Source: JBQTIY01 sp052387675 (GTDB taxonomy: Bacteria > Planctomycetota > B15-G4). From it: a stretch of DNA of 64,000 nt. Below, piece after piece: positions 14,776-22,942 of this stretch. The translations under genes were made by a program, and so were the position numbers. Each line of letters opens with the position of its first letter. Position 1 is the stretch's first letter. The notes under the pieces are model-generated. The model searched no databases, was not told the DNA's origin, and was given only the letters and a program-made list of their open reading frames with translations. The stretch is taken from assembly GCA_052387675.1 (NCBI GenBank), contig JBQTIY010000001.1:1-64000 (forward strand), written 5' to 3'.

Positions 14776-15692
14776 GACTTGGCTCCCGTGGCAGGGCGCA
14801 CGCCGGCGGCTGCGGCGCCCGCAGCACCCGCTGAGGCGGCATAGCTGTGAAATCCGCGGCCGGACTTGCGGCCCAGGTGTCCGGCCGCGACGAGCTTGCG
14901 CAGCAGCGGGCAGGGACGGTACTTGTCGTCGCCTAGGTCCTTCTGCAGAACCTCAAGAATAGAGAGGCAGGTGTCGAGGCCGATCAAGTCGGCTAGCGCC
15001 AAAGGGCCCAGCGGGTGGGCCATGCCGAGCTTCATGATCTCGTCCACGGCGGCGGGTTCGGCCACGCCTTCCATGACGCAGTAGGCAGCCTCGTTGATCA
15101 TGGGCATGAGCACGCGATTGCTCACGAAGCCGGGTGCATCGTTGGCGAAGACCGGCGTCTTGCCGAGTTCCTCGGCCAGGCTGCGCACAGTGCGCGTCGT
15201 GCTCTCGCTGGTGTCGAGCCCGCGGATGACTTCGACCAGCTTCATGACGGGCACCGGATTCATGAAGTGCATGCCGATGACCCGGTCGGGCCGCTGCGTC
15301 TGCGCGCCGAGCCAAGTGATGGAGATGGATGAGGTGTTGCTGGCCAGGATGGTGGCGGGCCGCGTGCGCCGATCGAGTTCCGCGAAGATCTTGGCCTTGA
15401 GCTGGGCCTGCTCGGGCACGGCCTCGACCACGAGCTGGCAGTCGCTGGCCGCCTCGAGCCCGGTGGCGCGGCCGATGCGGCCCATAACCGCCGGAATCTC
15501 GGCCTCGTTCAGGCCGCCCTTCTTGGCCACGCGCTGCAGGCTGCTCTCGATGGCACGCACCGCGCGTTCGAGGCTGCGCTCGTCGACATCAATCAGCGTC
15601 ACGCGCCGGCCGTGCTGCGCGAAGACCTGGGCAATGCCGTTGCCCATGGTCCCCGAGCCGACGACTGCGACCTGCGTGATCTCGCTGCTCAC
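14772..15692 (-). CDS. 3-hydroxybutyryl-CoA (3-hydroxyacyl-CoA) dehydrogenase
   Basis: 306 aa. The N-terminal Rossmann domain begins VAVVGSGTMGNGIAQ (NAD-binding), with IDVD as the adenosine-ribose acidic turn. ASNTSSISIT and GMHFMNPVPVMKLVEVI contain the catalytic His of the His-Glu pair. The C-terminal dimerisation domain has PGFVSNRVLMPMINEA and GLDTCLSILEVL. It interconverts (S)-3-hydroxyacyl-CoA and 3-ketoacyl-CoA, between the acyl-CoA dehydrogenase and thiolase steps encoded on either side. It is a stand-alone enzyme, not fused to an enoyl-CoA hydratase, and no crotonase gene is seen in the window. Start ATGA-coupled to the thiolase stop. Confidence 0.95.
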   Translation of the reverse strand: MSSEITQVAVVGSGTMGNGIAQVFAQHGRRVTLIDVDERSLERAVRAIESSLQRVAKKGGLNEAEIPAVMGRIGRATGLEAASDCQLVVEAVPEQAQLKAKIFAELDRRTRPATILASNTSSISITWLGAQTQRPDRVIGMHFMNPVPVMKLVEVIRGLDTSESTTRTVRSLAEELGKTPVFANDAPGFVSNRVLMPMINEAAYCVMEGVAEPAAVDEIMKLGMAHPLGPLALADLIGLDTCLSILEVLQKDLGDDKYRPCPLLRKLVAAGHLGRKSGRGFHSYAASAGAAGAAAAGVRPATGAKS

Positions 15693-16873
15693 AGCAACTC
15701 GACCGAGAGCGCGACGGCGCCGCCGCCGCCCAGGCAGAGCGTGGCCAGGCCCGTCTTACCGCCGCGCTCGCGCAGCGCGTGCAGCAGAGTGGTCAGAATG
15801 CGCGCGCCGGAGGCACCGATCGGGTGCCCGAGCGCCACCGCGCCCCCGTGCACGTTCACGCGCGCGGCGTCGGTCTTCCAGAGGCGGTTCACGGCCACAC
15901 ACTGCGCGGCGAAGGCCTCGTTCAGCTCGATGAGGTCGTAGCTGCCGATGGGCTTGCCGGTGCGCTGCTCGAGGTTCTTGACCGCCTCCAGCGGCGCCAT
16001 CATGACCCACTTGGGGTCGGTGCCGCCGCTGGCCCAGCCGGTGATGCGCGCCAAGGGCTTCAGCTTGAGAGCCTTGGCCTTGTCGGCGCTCATCACGACC
16101 AGCGCCGCGGCGCCGTCGTTGATCGTCGAGGCATTGCCGGCCGTGACTTGGCCTGTTTTGTCGAAGGCGGGGCGCAGCTTGCCGAGCCCTTCCAGCGTGG
16201 CATCGCCGCGCGGGCCTTCATCGGTGTCGAAAAGCGTCGGATCGCCGCGCTTGGGCTTGATCTCGACGGGCACGATCTCGGCCCGGAAGTGCCCGGCCCT
16301 CTGCGCGGCCAAGGCGCGCCGGTGGCTCTCCACGGCCCACTCGTCCTGCGCCAGGCGGTCCACGCCATACTCCTTGCAGACGGCTTCCGCCGTGAGACCC
16401 ATGTGCACGTCGTAGTAGGGATCCCACAGACCGTCAGCGATGAGGCTGTCCACGAGTTTGCCGTGTCCCAGGCGTACGCCATTGCGCGCCTCGGGGAGCA
16501 AGTAGGGCGAGTTGCTCATCGACTCCATGCCGCCGGCCACGACCACGTCCGCGTCGCCGCAGCGGATGGCCTGGCCAGCCAGGACGACGGCCTTCAGGCC
16601 CGAGCCGCAGACTTTGTTGATGGTCAGCGCCGAGGTGTGGTCGGGGATGCCGGCAGCGCGCGCAGCTTGGCGCGCCGGGGCCTGGCCCACACCGGCCGTG
16701 AGCACACAACCGAGAATCGTCTCCTGCACGTCGGCGGCGTTTATGCCGGCGCGCTGCACGGCGGCGCGCACGGCCAAGGCGCCGAGTTGCGGCGCGGTGA
16801 AGGAGGCCAGCGTCCCTTGGAACTTCCCGATTGGCGTGCGCACCGCACTGGCAATGACGACTTCTGTGGACAT
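15689..16873 (-). CDS. Acetyl-CoA C-acetyltransferase (thiolase)
   Basis: 394 aa from the ATG at 16873; a TTG five codons upstream is possible but less likely. The nucleophilic cysteine is in TINKVCGSGLKAV; GGAVALGHPIGASGARI and CLGGGGAVAL carry the catalytic His and second Cys. This is the biosynthetic/degradative acetoacetyl-CoA thiolase type, which condenses or cleaves C4 units. First gene of the ten-gene minus-strand operon running to 5134, so the operon promoter should lie in 16874-16963 or further upstream. Both cysteines and the His are intact. Confidence 0.95.
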   Translation of the reverse strand: MSTEVVIASAVRTPIGKFQGTLASFTAPQLGALAVRAAVQRAGINAADVQETILGCVLTAGVGQAPARQAARAAGIPDHTSALTINKVCGSGLKAVVLAGQAIRCGDADVVVAGGMESMSNSPYLLPEARNGVRLGHGKLVDSLIADGLWDPYYDVHMGLTAEAVCKEYGVDRLAQDEWAVESHRRALAAQRAGHFRAEIVPVEIKPKRGDPTLFDTDEGPRGDATLEGLGKLRPAFDKTGQVTAGNASTINDGAAALVVMSADKAKALKLKPLARITGWASGGTDPKWVMMAPLEAVKNLEQRTGKPIGSYDLIELNEAFAAQCVAVNRLWKTDAARVNVHGGAVALGHPIGASGARILTTLLHALRERGGKTGLATLCLGGGGAVALSVELL

Positions 16874-16942
16874 GAGCGCAGCCCGCAAACGTGAGTGGAG
16901 AACGCCTTCGGCCGGAGTCCGGAGCGCAAAGACCTCGCGACC

Positions 16943-16960
16943 GGACCCGAAAGGGGGCCC
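16943..16960 (-). terminator. Hairpin after the SGNH hydrolase gene
   Basis: GGACCC-GAAA-GGGGGCCC can fold with a tetraloop, just downstream of the stop of the gene at 16964-19480 and about 70 nt before the thiolase start. There is no T-run, so it may be a weak terminator or an mRNA leader hairpin of the operon. Confidence 0.3.
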
Positions 16961-16963
16961 AGT

Positions 16964-19480
16964 TTATCGAAAGCCCCGTGCCTGCGGAAGCCACGCCGGC
17001 CAGGCGAGGAGCTCGGCGGCGATGCTGCGCGCCAGGATCAGATGCCCCGGGGCCGTGGGATGGACCATGTCCAGAAAGCTGGTGGGTCCGATTTCGTCGA
17101 GCGCTGCCTGCGGAGACACGACGCGGACAGCGCATTCCTCGCCCACGGCGGCCATCGCCGCGTGGAAGGCCTGCAGAGAACGCAGGCTGTCGCCGGGGCG
17201 CCGCGGCTCCTGCACGAGGAGCACGGCGACGTTCGCCTCGCGGCACGATTGGATCATGTCGCGCAGTGACGCCCCGAAACGCCCGGCCGGTTCAGTCTCG
17301 AAGCGCTCGACATCGCGTGGATCAGGCGCTTCGCCCCGGTTCAGTTCCGCGCTGTAGCTCAGAAAGCTCCGGAGCCGCCACTGCACGCGCCAGAGTTCGA
17401 GCCAGCGCTCCAGCGGCCCGATGCCCGTACTGCTCATCGCGGCAAAGTGCGCGCGCTCGTCGGCCCGGTTGGCCCAGCTCTGATCATTGAAGGACAGATC
17501 GATGATGACTAGATCGGGCTGCAGCGGCAGGAGCACGCCGTCGAGAAAGGAGCGCAGCCGCTCGGCGGTCGCGCCCGGAACTCCGGCATTGACGACCTCG
17601 ACACTGCGCTCGGGCCACTGCTGCCGAAGGATGCGCTCAAGCTGCGCGCTCCAGGTCTCGCCGGCCTTCACTCCGTATCCGAAGGTCGAGGAACTGCCGA
17701 GCGTCACGAGGCGCAGCGCGCCTGGCGGGCGCTGCTGGCTTACGAACCGGTCGCGAAAGTCCTGGAGCCGCAAGTAGGGATTGAAGCGACGGCCCAGCGG
17801 ATGCCGCGCCCAAAGCGCTTCATGGGCGAGCGCGGGGCCAGTGACATCCACGGGGCGCAGCGCGTTGAGCGCCTCCGCAGAAATCGCCACCGGCCGCTCG
17901 GCAAGCGCGCAGGCTGTCGCGAGGAGCAGCACGAGTCCCGTCGCCCAGACCAAGCAGCGTCGGCCGGGCGGCGCCAGGGGCGCCAGCAGCAAACCCGCCA
18001 CAAGCAAGGCTCCGCCGCGCAGTTCTTCCGGTGCTTGCGGAAAGATGAGCGCGGCCAGGGGCCACAGCCAGGTGAGTCCGCCCCAGCCGCAGCGCCCCCA
18101 GTGCAGGATCGTGAACAGGCCGGCCAGCAGCAGGACGACGAGGCCTCCCATCCAGCGCGTCAGCCAGCCACTCAGAGCACGCGGCTGGCCCAACGGCGTG
18201 ATGCTCAGCTCGGAGACCGTGGCGGTTCCGCTGAGGGCGTGAAAGGCCAGGCGGCCGGCGCGCAGGTCGAGATCGCGAACACGGCCCAGCGCACGCTCGT
18301 CCACAAAAGCCTCGGTGAACTCAGCGCGGCACTCCACGCGCAGACGCAGCGGGCGCCCAGTGGGCAGGCGCACTAGGTCGCCAGCGGCGGGCACGAAGTC
18401 CAGAAAGAGGCCGAGATTGCGGCCCACTCCTGCCGGAAACTCTTCGGCAGCGCTCAGGCCCACGAGGATCTGCTGATCGATGCGCGGCAGTCCGGCGCGC
18501 AGCAGCAGATCCAGCGCAGCGCCGTCGTGCAGATCCACGACGGCCTCAAGGCGGAAGTCGCCGTCGCGCCGCTCGCCGATCGCGTAAGGGCGCCCCGGCG
18601 CGACGAGGCGCGGAGCGTCCGCACGAAAACTCTCCTGAGTGCAGGGCTCTGGCGGCTGCAAGCGCTCGGCGTTCTGGCGCTTGAGCAGCAGCGGCAAGCC
18701 CACCACGAGCACGAGCGCGGCGATCAGGCCCGCGCCGCGCCCCAAAAGGGCTGTCTCGGAGTCCGGACGGTGCTTGAAACCCCGCGCGGCCGCGCGGCGC
18801 CGTCTGAGCACCGACCACCACAGGCGCAGACTCACGCTGCCGGCTAGCGCCACGGCTCCGGCCCACAGCGTGCGTTGCCAGCCCGAGGCCGCCGGGGCAG
18901 CGACCACGCGACGCGTCTCGCCGCGCGTCGTTCCACACTCCAGCGCGGCGATCGATGCGCCCGCTTGAAGCGTGAGGCGCGCCGGGCCGGCGGGAGGCGC
19001 TCCGGCGACGCGCTCGCCGACGAGACTCGCATCGACGGTCAGGGCGTAGCCCTGTGGCGACCACTCCAGCGCGACACGGCGCGGCGGCGACTGGCCCCAG
19101 AGCTGCTCTGCCACGACGTTAGGCCCTTGCGTGAGTCGTGCGCCGGTGTCGCTGAGCCGCAGCGTGGGCGCCGCCGGCCCCGGGCCCAGTGACAACTCCA
19201 GTCCGCCGCGCGGCGCTTCCACGGCCAGTGCTGCCGGTGACTCAAGCCAGCGGAAGACGAGTGCAAGCTCCTTGCGCGCCTCGATGCGCTCGGCGACGCG
19301 CTGCAAGTCGCTGGCCAGCCCGGCGCCCTCCGCGTACTCGACTTCCAGGAGCGCTCCCGGCACGGCAAAGGCGCCGCCGACTCGCTCGGGTGCCGGCCGG
19401 GTCAGCAAGACCGCAAGGGCCACGAGAGTTAGGTCGAGGAGCCACGAGAAGCGACGCGCGCTGCCCTGGGCGGAACTCAC
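16964..19480 (-). CDS. Multi-pass membrane protein with SGNH/GDSL hydrolase domain
   Basis: 838 aa. One N-terminal helix (about 12-27) leads into a soluble beta-rich region. Two further helices lie at about 203-222 and 248-266. A second beta-sandwich, LamG-like by eye, spans about 285-430, and several helices lie at about 443-525. The C-terminal SGNH hydrolase has TLGSSSTFGYGV with the probable nucleophile Ser597, VNAGVPGATAERL (oxyanion Gly), LSFNDQ (oxyanion Asn) and DMVHPTAPGH (catalytic Asp/His). Such domains de-esterify or acetylate cell-surface polysaccharides. The combination with a lectin-like fold suggests an envelope glycan substrate, which is inference. The ATG overlaps the stop of the SIS-domain gene. 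Confidence 0.85.
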   Translation of the reverse strand: MSSAQGSARRFSWLLDLTLVALAVLLTRPAPERVGGAFAVPGALLEVEYAEGAGLASDLQRVAERIEARKELALVFRWLESPAALAVEAPRGGLELSLGPGPAAPTLRLSDTGARLTQGPNVVAEQLWGQSPPRRVALEWSPQGYALTVDASLVGERVAGAPPAGPARLTLQAGASIAALECGTTRGETRRVVAAPAASGWQRTLWAGAVALAGSVSLRLWWSVLRRRRAAARGFKHRPDSETALLGRGAGLIAALVLVVGLPLLLKRQNAERLQPPEPCTQESFRADAPRLVAPGRPYAIGERRDGDFRLEAVVDLHDGAALDLLLRAGLPRIDQQILVGLSAAEEFPAGVGRNLGLFLDFVPAAGDLVRLPTGRPLRLRVECRAEFTEAFVDERALGRVRDLDLRAGRLAFHALSGTATVSELSITPLGQPRALSGWLTRWMGGLVVLLLAGLFTILHWGRCGWGGLTWLWPLAALIFPQAPEELRGGALLVAGLLLAPLAPPGRRCLVWATGLVLLLATACALAERPVAISAEALNALRPVDVTGPALAHEALWARHPLGRRFNPYLRLQDFRDRFVSQQRPPGALRLVTLGSSSTFGYGVKAGETWSAQLERILRQQWPERSVEVVNAGVPGATAERLRSFLDGVLLPLQPDLVIIDLSFNDQSWANRADERAHFAAMSSTGIGPLERWLELWRVQWRLRSFLSYSAELNRGEAPDPRDVERFETEPAGRFGASLRDMIQSCREANVAVLLVQEPRRPGDSLRSLQAFHAAMAAVGEECAVRVVSPQAALDEIGPTSFLDMVHPTAPGHLILARSIAAELLAWPAWLPQARGFR

Positions 19481-20022
19481 TCCAGATTGGTGTGGCGCGC
19501 GCCCAGTTCGGACTCGGTGGCGCCGAGCGCGGTGAGCAAATCCACCACCACCTGGTCGAGATAGGCCAGCAGCGAGGCCTCGAAGAGCGTGCCCAGCGGA
19601 TAGACGGCGCCGCCGGGCGGCACAGGCAGTTCGACGACCACGTCGGCCGTCAGGCCGCTCAGCGCCGGAGAGCGCGTAACGGCCAACACCTTGGCGCCGC
19701 CGCTGCGCGCCGTGCGCATGAGCGAGAGCACCGTGGGAGTTTCGCCGCTGCCGGTGCAGGCCACGAGCGTGTCACCTGGGCCTAGGCGCGGCACGGTCGT
19801 GTCATCCAGACCCCAAACGCGCAGGCCCATCTGCCCGAGACGACGAGCGAAGGCCGAGCCCATCATGCCCGACCGGCCGCGGCCGGCCACGACGATCTGG
19901 TCGCTGGCCACGATCCCGCGCACGAAGCGCTGATGCACTTCTTCCGGAACGGACGAGACCGCGAGTTGCACGGCCTCGATGTAAGCGCGCAGGCGCTCGG
20001 CGCGATTCAGGACTGATGCCAC
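19477..20022 (-). CDS. hxlB: SIS-domain sugar-phosphate isomerase, 6-phospho-3-hexuloisomerase type
   Basis: 181 aa, one SIS domain of the HxlB length. VAGRGRSGMMGSAFARRL, DDTTVP, ACTGSGETPT and the C-terminal PLGTLFEASLLAYLD...ARHTNLE pattern closely follow 6-phospho-3-hexuloisomerase (PHI). PHI converts hexulose-6-phosphate to fructose-6-phosphate in the ribulose monophosphate pathway, for formaldehyde fixation or ribulose-5-P supply. The partner hexulose-6-phosphate synthase is not in this window, so either it lies elsewhere or the enzyme isomerises another phosphosugar. The gene overlaps the pyrK-like gene upstream by 16 nt and the SGNH gene downstream by 4 nt. Confidence 0.85.
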   Translation of the reverse strand: MASVLNRAERLRAYIEAVQLAVSSVPEEVHQRFVRGIVASDQIVVAGRGRSGMMGSAFARRLGQMGLRVWGLDDTTVPRLGPGDTLVACTGSGETPTVLSLMRTARSGGAKVLAVTRSPALSGLTADVVVELPVPPGGAVYPLGTLFEASLLAYLDQVVVDLLTALGATESELGARHTNLE

Positions 20023-20897
20023 TGTAGCCGGCCCTCGTCGAAGATCGTGCCCTCGCGACAGGCCAGCTCATAGGTGTAGCCGTCCGGCTGACCCGCGTCG
20101 TTGACGGCCACCGCGCAGCCATTGCACACGGCGTAGCCGCAGCCCATCACCGTTTCGAGGGAGGCGCGCGAGGGAACGCCGCGCTCACGGCAGGTCTGGC
20201 CCACGGCCTCCATCATCCGCTCGGGGCCGCAGCTGAAGACCAGCGCGGCGGGTCGCGCCTCGAGTTCGCGCGCCAGGGCCACATCCAGGCGCGCCTTGGT
20301 GCCGCGGCTGCCGTCGTCCGTGCACAACTCCACGCGCGGGGCGGCTGCGAGCACACGTTCGGCCAGCGAGAGCCGGCCGGCGGTGCGCGCCCCATAGAGA
20401 ATGGTCGTGCGCGCATGCCGCGCGTCACCGGCCCGCCGCCAGGCCTCCAGCAAATAGATGAAGGGCGCGATGCCGTAGCCGCCGCCAACGCAAACGATGC
20501 GGCCCGAGCCTCCGGCCGCTTCACTGGGCGAGTCCACGCTGGGCGAGTCCAGTGCGCAGCCGAGCGGCCCCACAACATTGAGTGCTTCACCTTCGCGCAG
20601 CGAGCAGAGCAACGCGCTGCCGACCCCTACCGGCATGATCAGCCACTCCAGGTGCGTCTCAGCCGGCGCCACGGTTTCGGCGCCCAGCAGACAGAAAGGG
20701 CGCGGCAGGATCGGAAAGTTCGGATGGTCGAGGCTGAGCATCGTGAACTGGCCGGGTGCGCAGCGCGGAAACCCCTGCACGCTCGCCACCAGCCGGTGGC
20801 AGCCGCCCTCGACGCGCTCATTGAACAGCACGCGTCCGATGACGGAGGCCATGCGCGACTCACGCAGCGCGGGCGTTTTCTCGCGGATGGTGCTCAT
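20007..20897 (-). CDS. pyrK: PyrK-like iron-sulfur flavoprotein (dihydroorotate dehydrogenase electron-transfer subunit type)
   Basis: 296 aa from ATG 20897; ATG 20852 is also possible. A FAD-binding barrel (APGQFTML, LPRPFCLLG) is followed by an NAD-binding domain (CVGGGYGIAPFIYLLE, LYGARTAG, VFSCGPERMM) and a C-terminal [2Fe-2S] cluster with cysteines in MGCGYAVCNGCAV plus a later ELAC. This is the PyrK order, passing electrons between NAD(H) and a PyrD subunit. No pyrD is adjacent, so the partner must be elsewhere, and related NAD-ferredoxin oxidoreductase subunits remain possible. Divergent from the Nudix gene with about 31 nt between starts; the ORF's first ATG (20930) would overlap that gene's start and is rejected. 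Confidence 0.85.
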   Translation of the reverse strand: MSTIREKTPALRESRMASVIGRVLFNERVEGGCHRLVASVQGFPRCAPGQFTMLSLDHPNFPILPRPFCLLGAETVAPAETHLEWLIMPVGVGSALLCSLREGEALNVVGPLGCALDSPSVDSPSEAAGGSGRIVCVGGGYGIAPFIYLLEAWRRAGDARHARTTILYGARTAGRLSLAERVLAAAPRVELCTDDGSRGTKARLDVALARELEARPAALVFSCGPERMMEAVGQTCRERGVPSRASLETVMGCGYAVCNGCAVAVNDAGQPDGYTYELACREGTIFDEGRLQWHQS

Positions 20898-20928
20898 CGC
20901 GGCGCGGATCCTATCATCTGCAGTCAGC

Positions 20929-21420
20929 ATGACTTCCTACGCCAGCGGCATCCTTCTCTATCGCCTGCAGCGGCAAAGTGCGCCGGATGGGGCCGTCTCG
21001 CTGCGGCCCGCCTTACTGCTGCTGCGCAGCGCCGACACCGGCAACTGGGGCTTCGCCAAAGGGCGGCGCGATCCGGAGGACGCACACGAGGTCGCCACCG
21101 CCCTGCGCGAGGTGCGCGAGGAGACCGGCTACACGGGCCTGACTTTGCAGCCCTGCTTCCGCGCCGAACTGCATTACTTGGTGCGCGACCCCGACGGCGA
21201 CTATCCCAAGCAAGTGGTCTACTTCCTCGCCGAGGCACCCGCCGGCGAGCCGGTGCTTTCGCATGAGCACGACGCGGCGCTGTGGACCGAACTCAGCGAG
21301 GCCCTGCAGCGTTTGGCCTTCGATCAATTGCGGGATCTCGTGCGCTTGGCATTCCGCACGCTGGAGAGCGTGGCAACTCAGCCGGGAGCGACGCGCGAGC
21401 ACAGCCCGCGCGGTTCCTGA
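20929..21420 (+). CDS. Nudix hydrolase
   Basis: 163 aa, starting MTSYASGILLYRL, the usual first strand of diadenosine-polyphosphate-type Nudix enzymes. The Nudix box is present as KGRRDPEDAHEVATALREVREETGY split over the loop and helix. The catalytic REVREETG core is intact, but the segment between the Gly and the helix has one residue more than the textbook spacing. The family cleaves nucleoside diphosphates linked to another moiety; the closest visual match is Ap4A hydrolase (GFAKG preceding the box). The stop is 3 nt before the next ATG, so the two genes are co-transcribed. The start is chosen at the first ATG compatible with the divergent pyrK gene. Confidence 0.88.
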   Translation: MTSYASGILLYRLQRQSAPDGAVSLRPALLLLRSADTGNWGFAKGRRDPEDAHEVATALREVREETGYTGLTLQPCFRAELHYLVRDPDGDYPKQVVYFLAEAPAGEPVLSHEHDAALWTELSEALQRLAFDQLRDLVRLAFRTLESVATQPGATREHSPRGS

Positions 21421-21423
21421 AGC

Positions 21424-22875
21424 ATGTTCCTGGCTCTGCACGGCGTGCTGCTGGCGCACTTGCTGCTGGCTTTGCTCTGGAATCTGAGCGCTTCGTCGGC
21501 GGGAGCCACGCCGGAGCCGGGGCGCGGCAGCAACGCGGGCAGCCGGACCTGGGAGCGCTGGCTGATCCTGCCGCTGCAGATCGCGCTCGGAGTCGCCCTG
21601 CTGCGCGACCGACTCATGCCCGGCGCCTCCTCGCTGCTGCTCCTGCCGGCGCTGGGCCTGCTCTTCAGCGCGGCCTTCGCCTTCGCGCTGATTCAAAACT
21701 TACACGTGCTAACCAGCCGCGGTGCCCGTCTCACGGACGTGCCCCTGGTGCTCTACAACGTGGGCGTCGGAATCTGCGTGGCGCTCGCTGCGTCCGCCCT
21801 CGCCGGCTCCGAGCCTCCGGCCGAACTGCTCTACGCCTACGCCCTCACCCAGAGTCTTGTCGGCAGTCATCTCGCACTGCTCTCGCCGCTCTGCTGGCAC
21901 ATGCCGCTGCTGCTGCGGCGCACACCGGCCGACACCTGGCCGGCGCGCCTGGGGCTGCTGAGCACGTCGGCCTTTGCGGCCTTCGTCGTGATCCTGCTCG
22001 TCCTGTTTCGGGCGGAGGCCATGCGCCTCCTGCCGAGCTTCGAGGCCGAACCGGTCGTGACGGCTCCGCTGCGTGCGGATCTGGCCGTGGCCGTCCTCGA
22101 GCGCCGCGACGGTCTTGCAGCACTCCCCGCCTACGGCACCTGGCGCGCCATCGCACTCGAAGTCCACGAGCGGCCGCAGAGTTCCGAGCGCCCAGCGGGC
22201 CCGATCATTGTGCTGCTCTGCCGCCGCAGTTCCGGACTTGTACAGCGCGACTCGCCCGCCGAGGTGCAGGCCAGTTATCTGGCTGCCGCCGAGCACGTAG
22301 CCGCGACCTGGCAGCCGGAAGTCCTCATGCCCCTGCCGGAACCGGACGGCGAAGCCCCGTTGCTGATGGGCGTTGGGCTTTCACCCGAGGTGTGGCGTGC
22401 CGCCTACAGCGAGGCCCGCGAGCGCGTGCAAGCGCTCAGCCCAAAAACACGCGTGGCAGTGCGGCTGGCCGGCAGCGGCACATCCAGTGAGGCGATCTTT
22501 GCGGCGCTGGCCGCGGCGCCGCCCGTCGTGGACATCGCCGGCCCGCGGCTGCACCCGGCCGGCTCCGAGCGCGGCGGCCCGGCCAGTGTCGAGCAGACGC
22601 TCAGCACTTGGGCCATGTGGCGCGCCTCACTCGCTGAGCCCGGCGTGGCGCCCGAGCTGTGGATCCTCGGAGCCGGCCTCTCGCCTCTGGCCTATGGCGA
22701 GCGGGCGCAAGCGCGCTTTCTCTCCGGCTGTCTTCAGCGAGCGCAGAGGCAAGCTGAGGTGCGCGGCATCGTGCTCGGCACTGTCCGCGACCACAATGAT
22801 GTGCTTGGGCTCTTGCGCATCGACGGCACAGCACGACGCGCAGAGGCCGTCGTGCGCGCGGCCGTTCAGCGCTGA
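21424..22875 (+). CDS. Six-helix membrane protein with a barrel-like C-terminal domain, unknown
   Basis: 483 aa, not recognised. About six hydrophobic helices occupy residues 1-200: MFLALHGVLLAHLLLALLW, then around 46-60, 70-90, 103-123, 135-160 and 172-195. The C-terminal 280 residues are soluble. Their end (ELWILGAGLSPLAYGERAQ, then FLSGCLQRAQRQAEVRGIVL and GTVRDHND) has the strand-helix rhythm of the last repeats of a glycoside-hydrolase-like TIM barrel. I could not place a full catalytic pair, so an enzymatic role is speculative. It begins 3 nt after the Nudix stop and precedes argS by 67 nt. Confidence 0.75.
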   Translation: MFLALHGVLLAHLLLALLWNLSASSAGATPEPGRGSNAGSRTWERWLILPLQIALGVALLRDRLMPGASSLLLLPALGLLFSAAFAFALIQNLHVLTSRGARLTDVPLVLYNVGVGICVALAASALAGSEPPAELLYAYALTQSLVGSHLALLSPLCWHMPLLLRRTPADTWPARLGLLSTSAFAAFVVILLVLFRAEAMRLLPSFEAEPVVTAPLRADLAVAVLERRDGLAALPAYGTWRAIALEVHERPQSSERPAGPIIVLLCRRSSGLVQRDSPAEVQASYLAAAEHVAATWQPEVLMPLPEPDGEAPLLMGVGLSPEVWRAAYSEARERVQALSPKTRVAVRLAGSGTSSEAIFAALAAAPPVVDIAGPRLHPAGSERGGPASVEQTLSTWAMWRASLAEPGVAPELWILGAGLSPLAYGERAQARFLSGCLQRAQRQAEVRGIVLGTVRDHNDVLGLLRIDGTARRAEAVVRAAVQR

Positions 22876-22942
22876 GCGTCGTCCTCGCGCATCGTCCGCG
22901 GGAGCTGATCGCTAAGATGCGCCTCGCTTCCCTGGAGGCTCC

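Noticed and set aside
16874..16963. Cobalamin riboswitch upstream of the B12-enzyme operon
   Set aside because: I looked for the B12 box and its surrounding helices and saw none in this 90-nt gap, which is too short for a full aptamer.
20930..20932. Start of the pyrK-like gene at its first ATG
   Set aside because: It would overlap the start codon of the divergent Nudix gene; an internal ATG with normal protein length was chosen.
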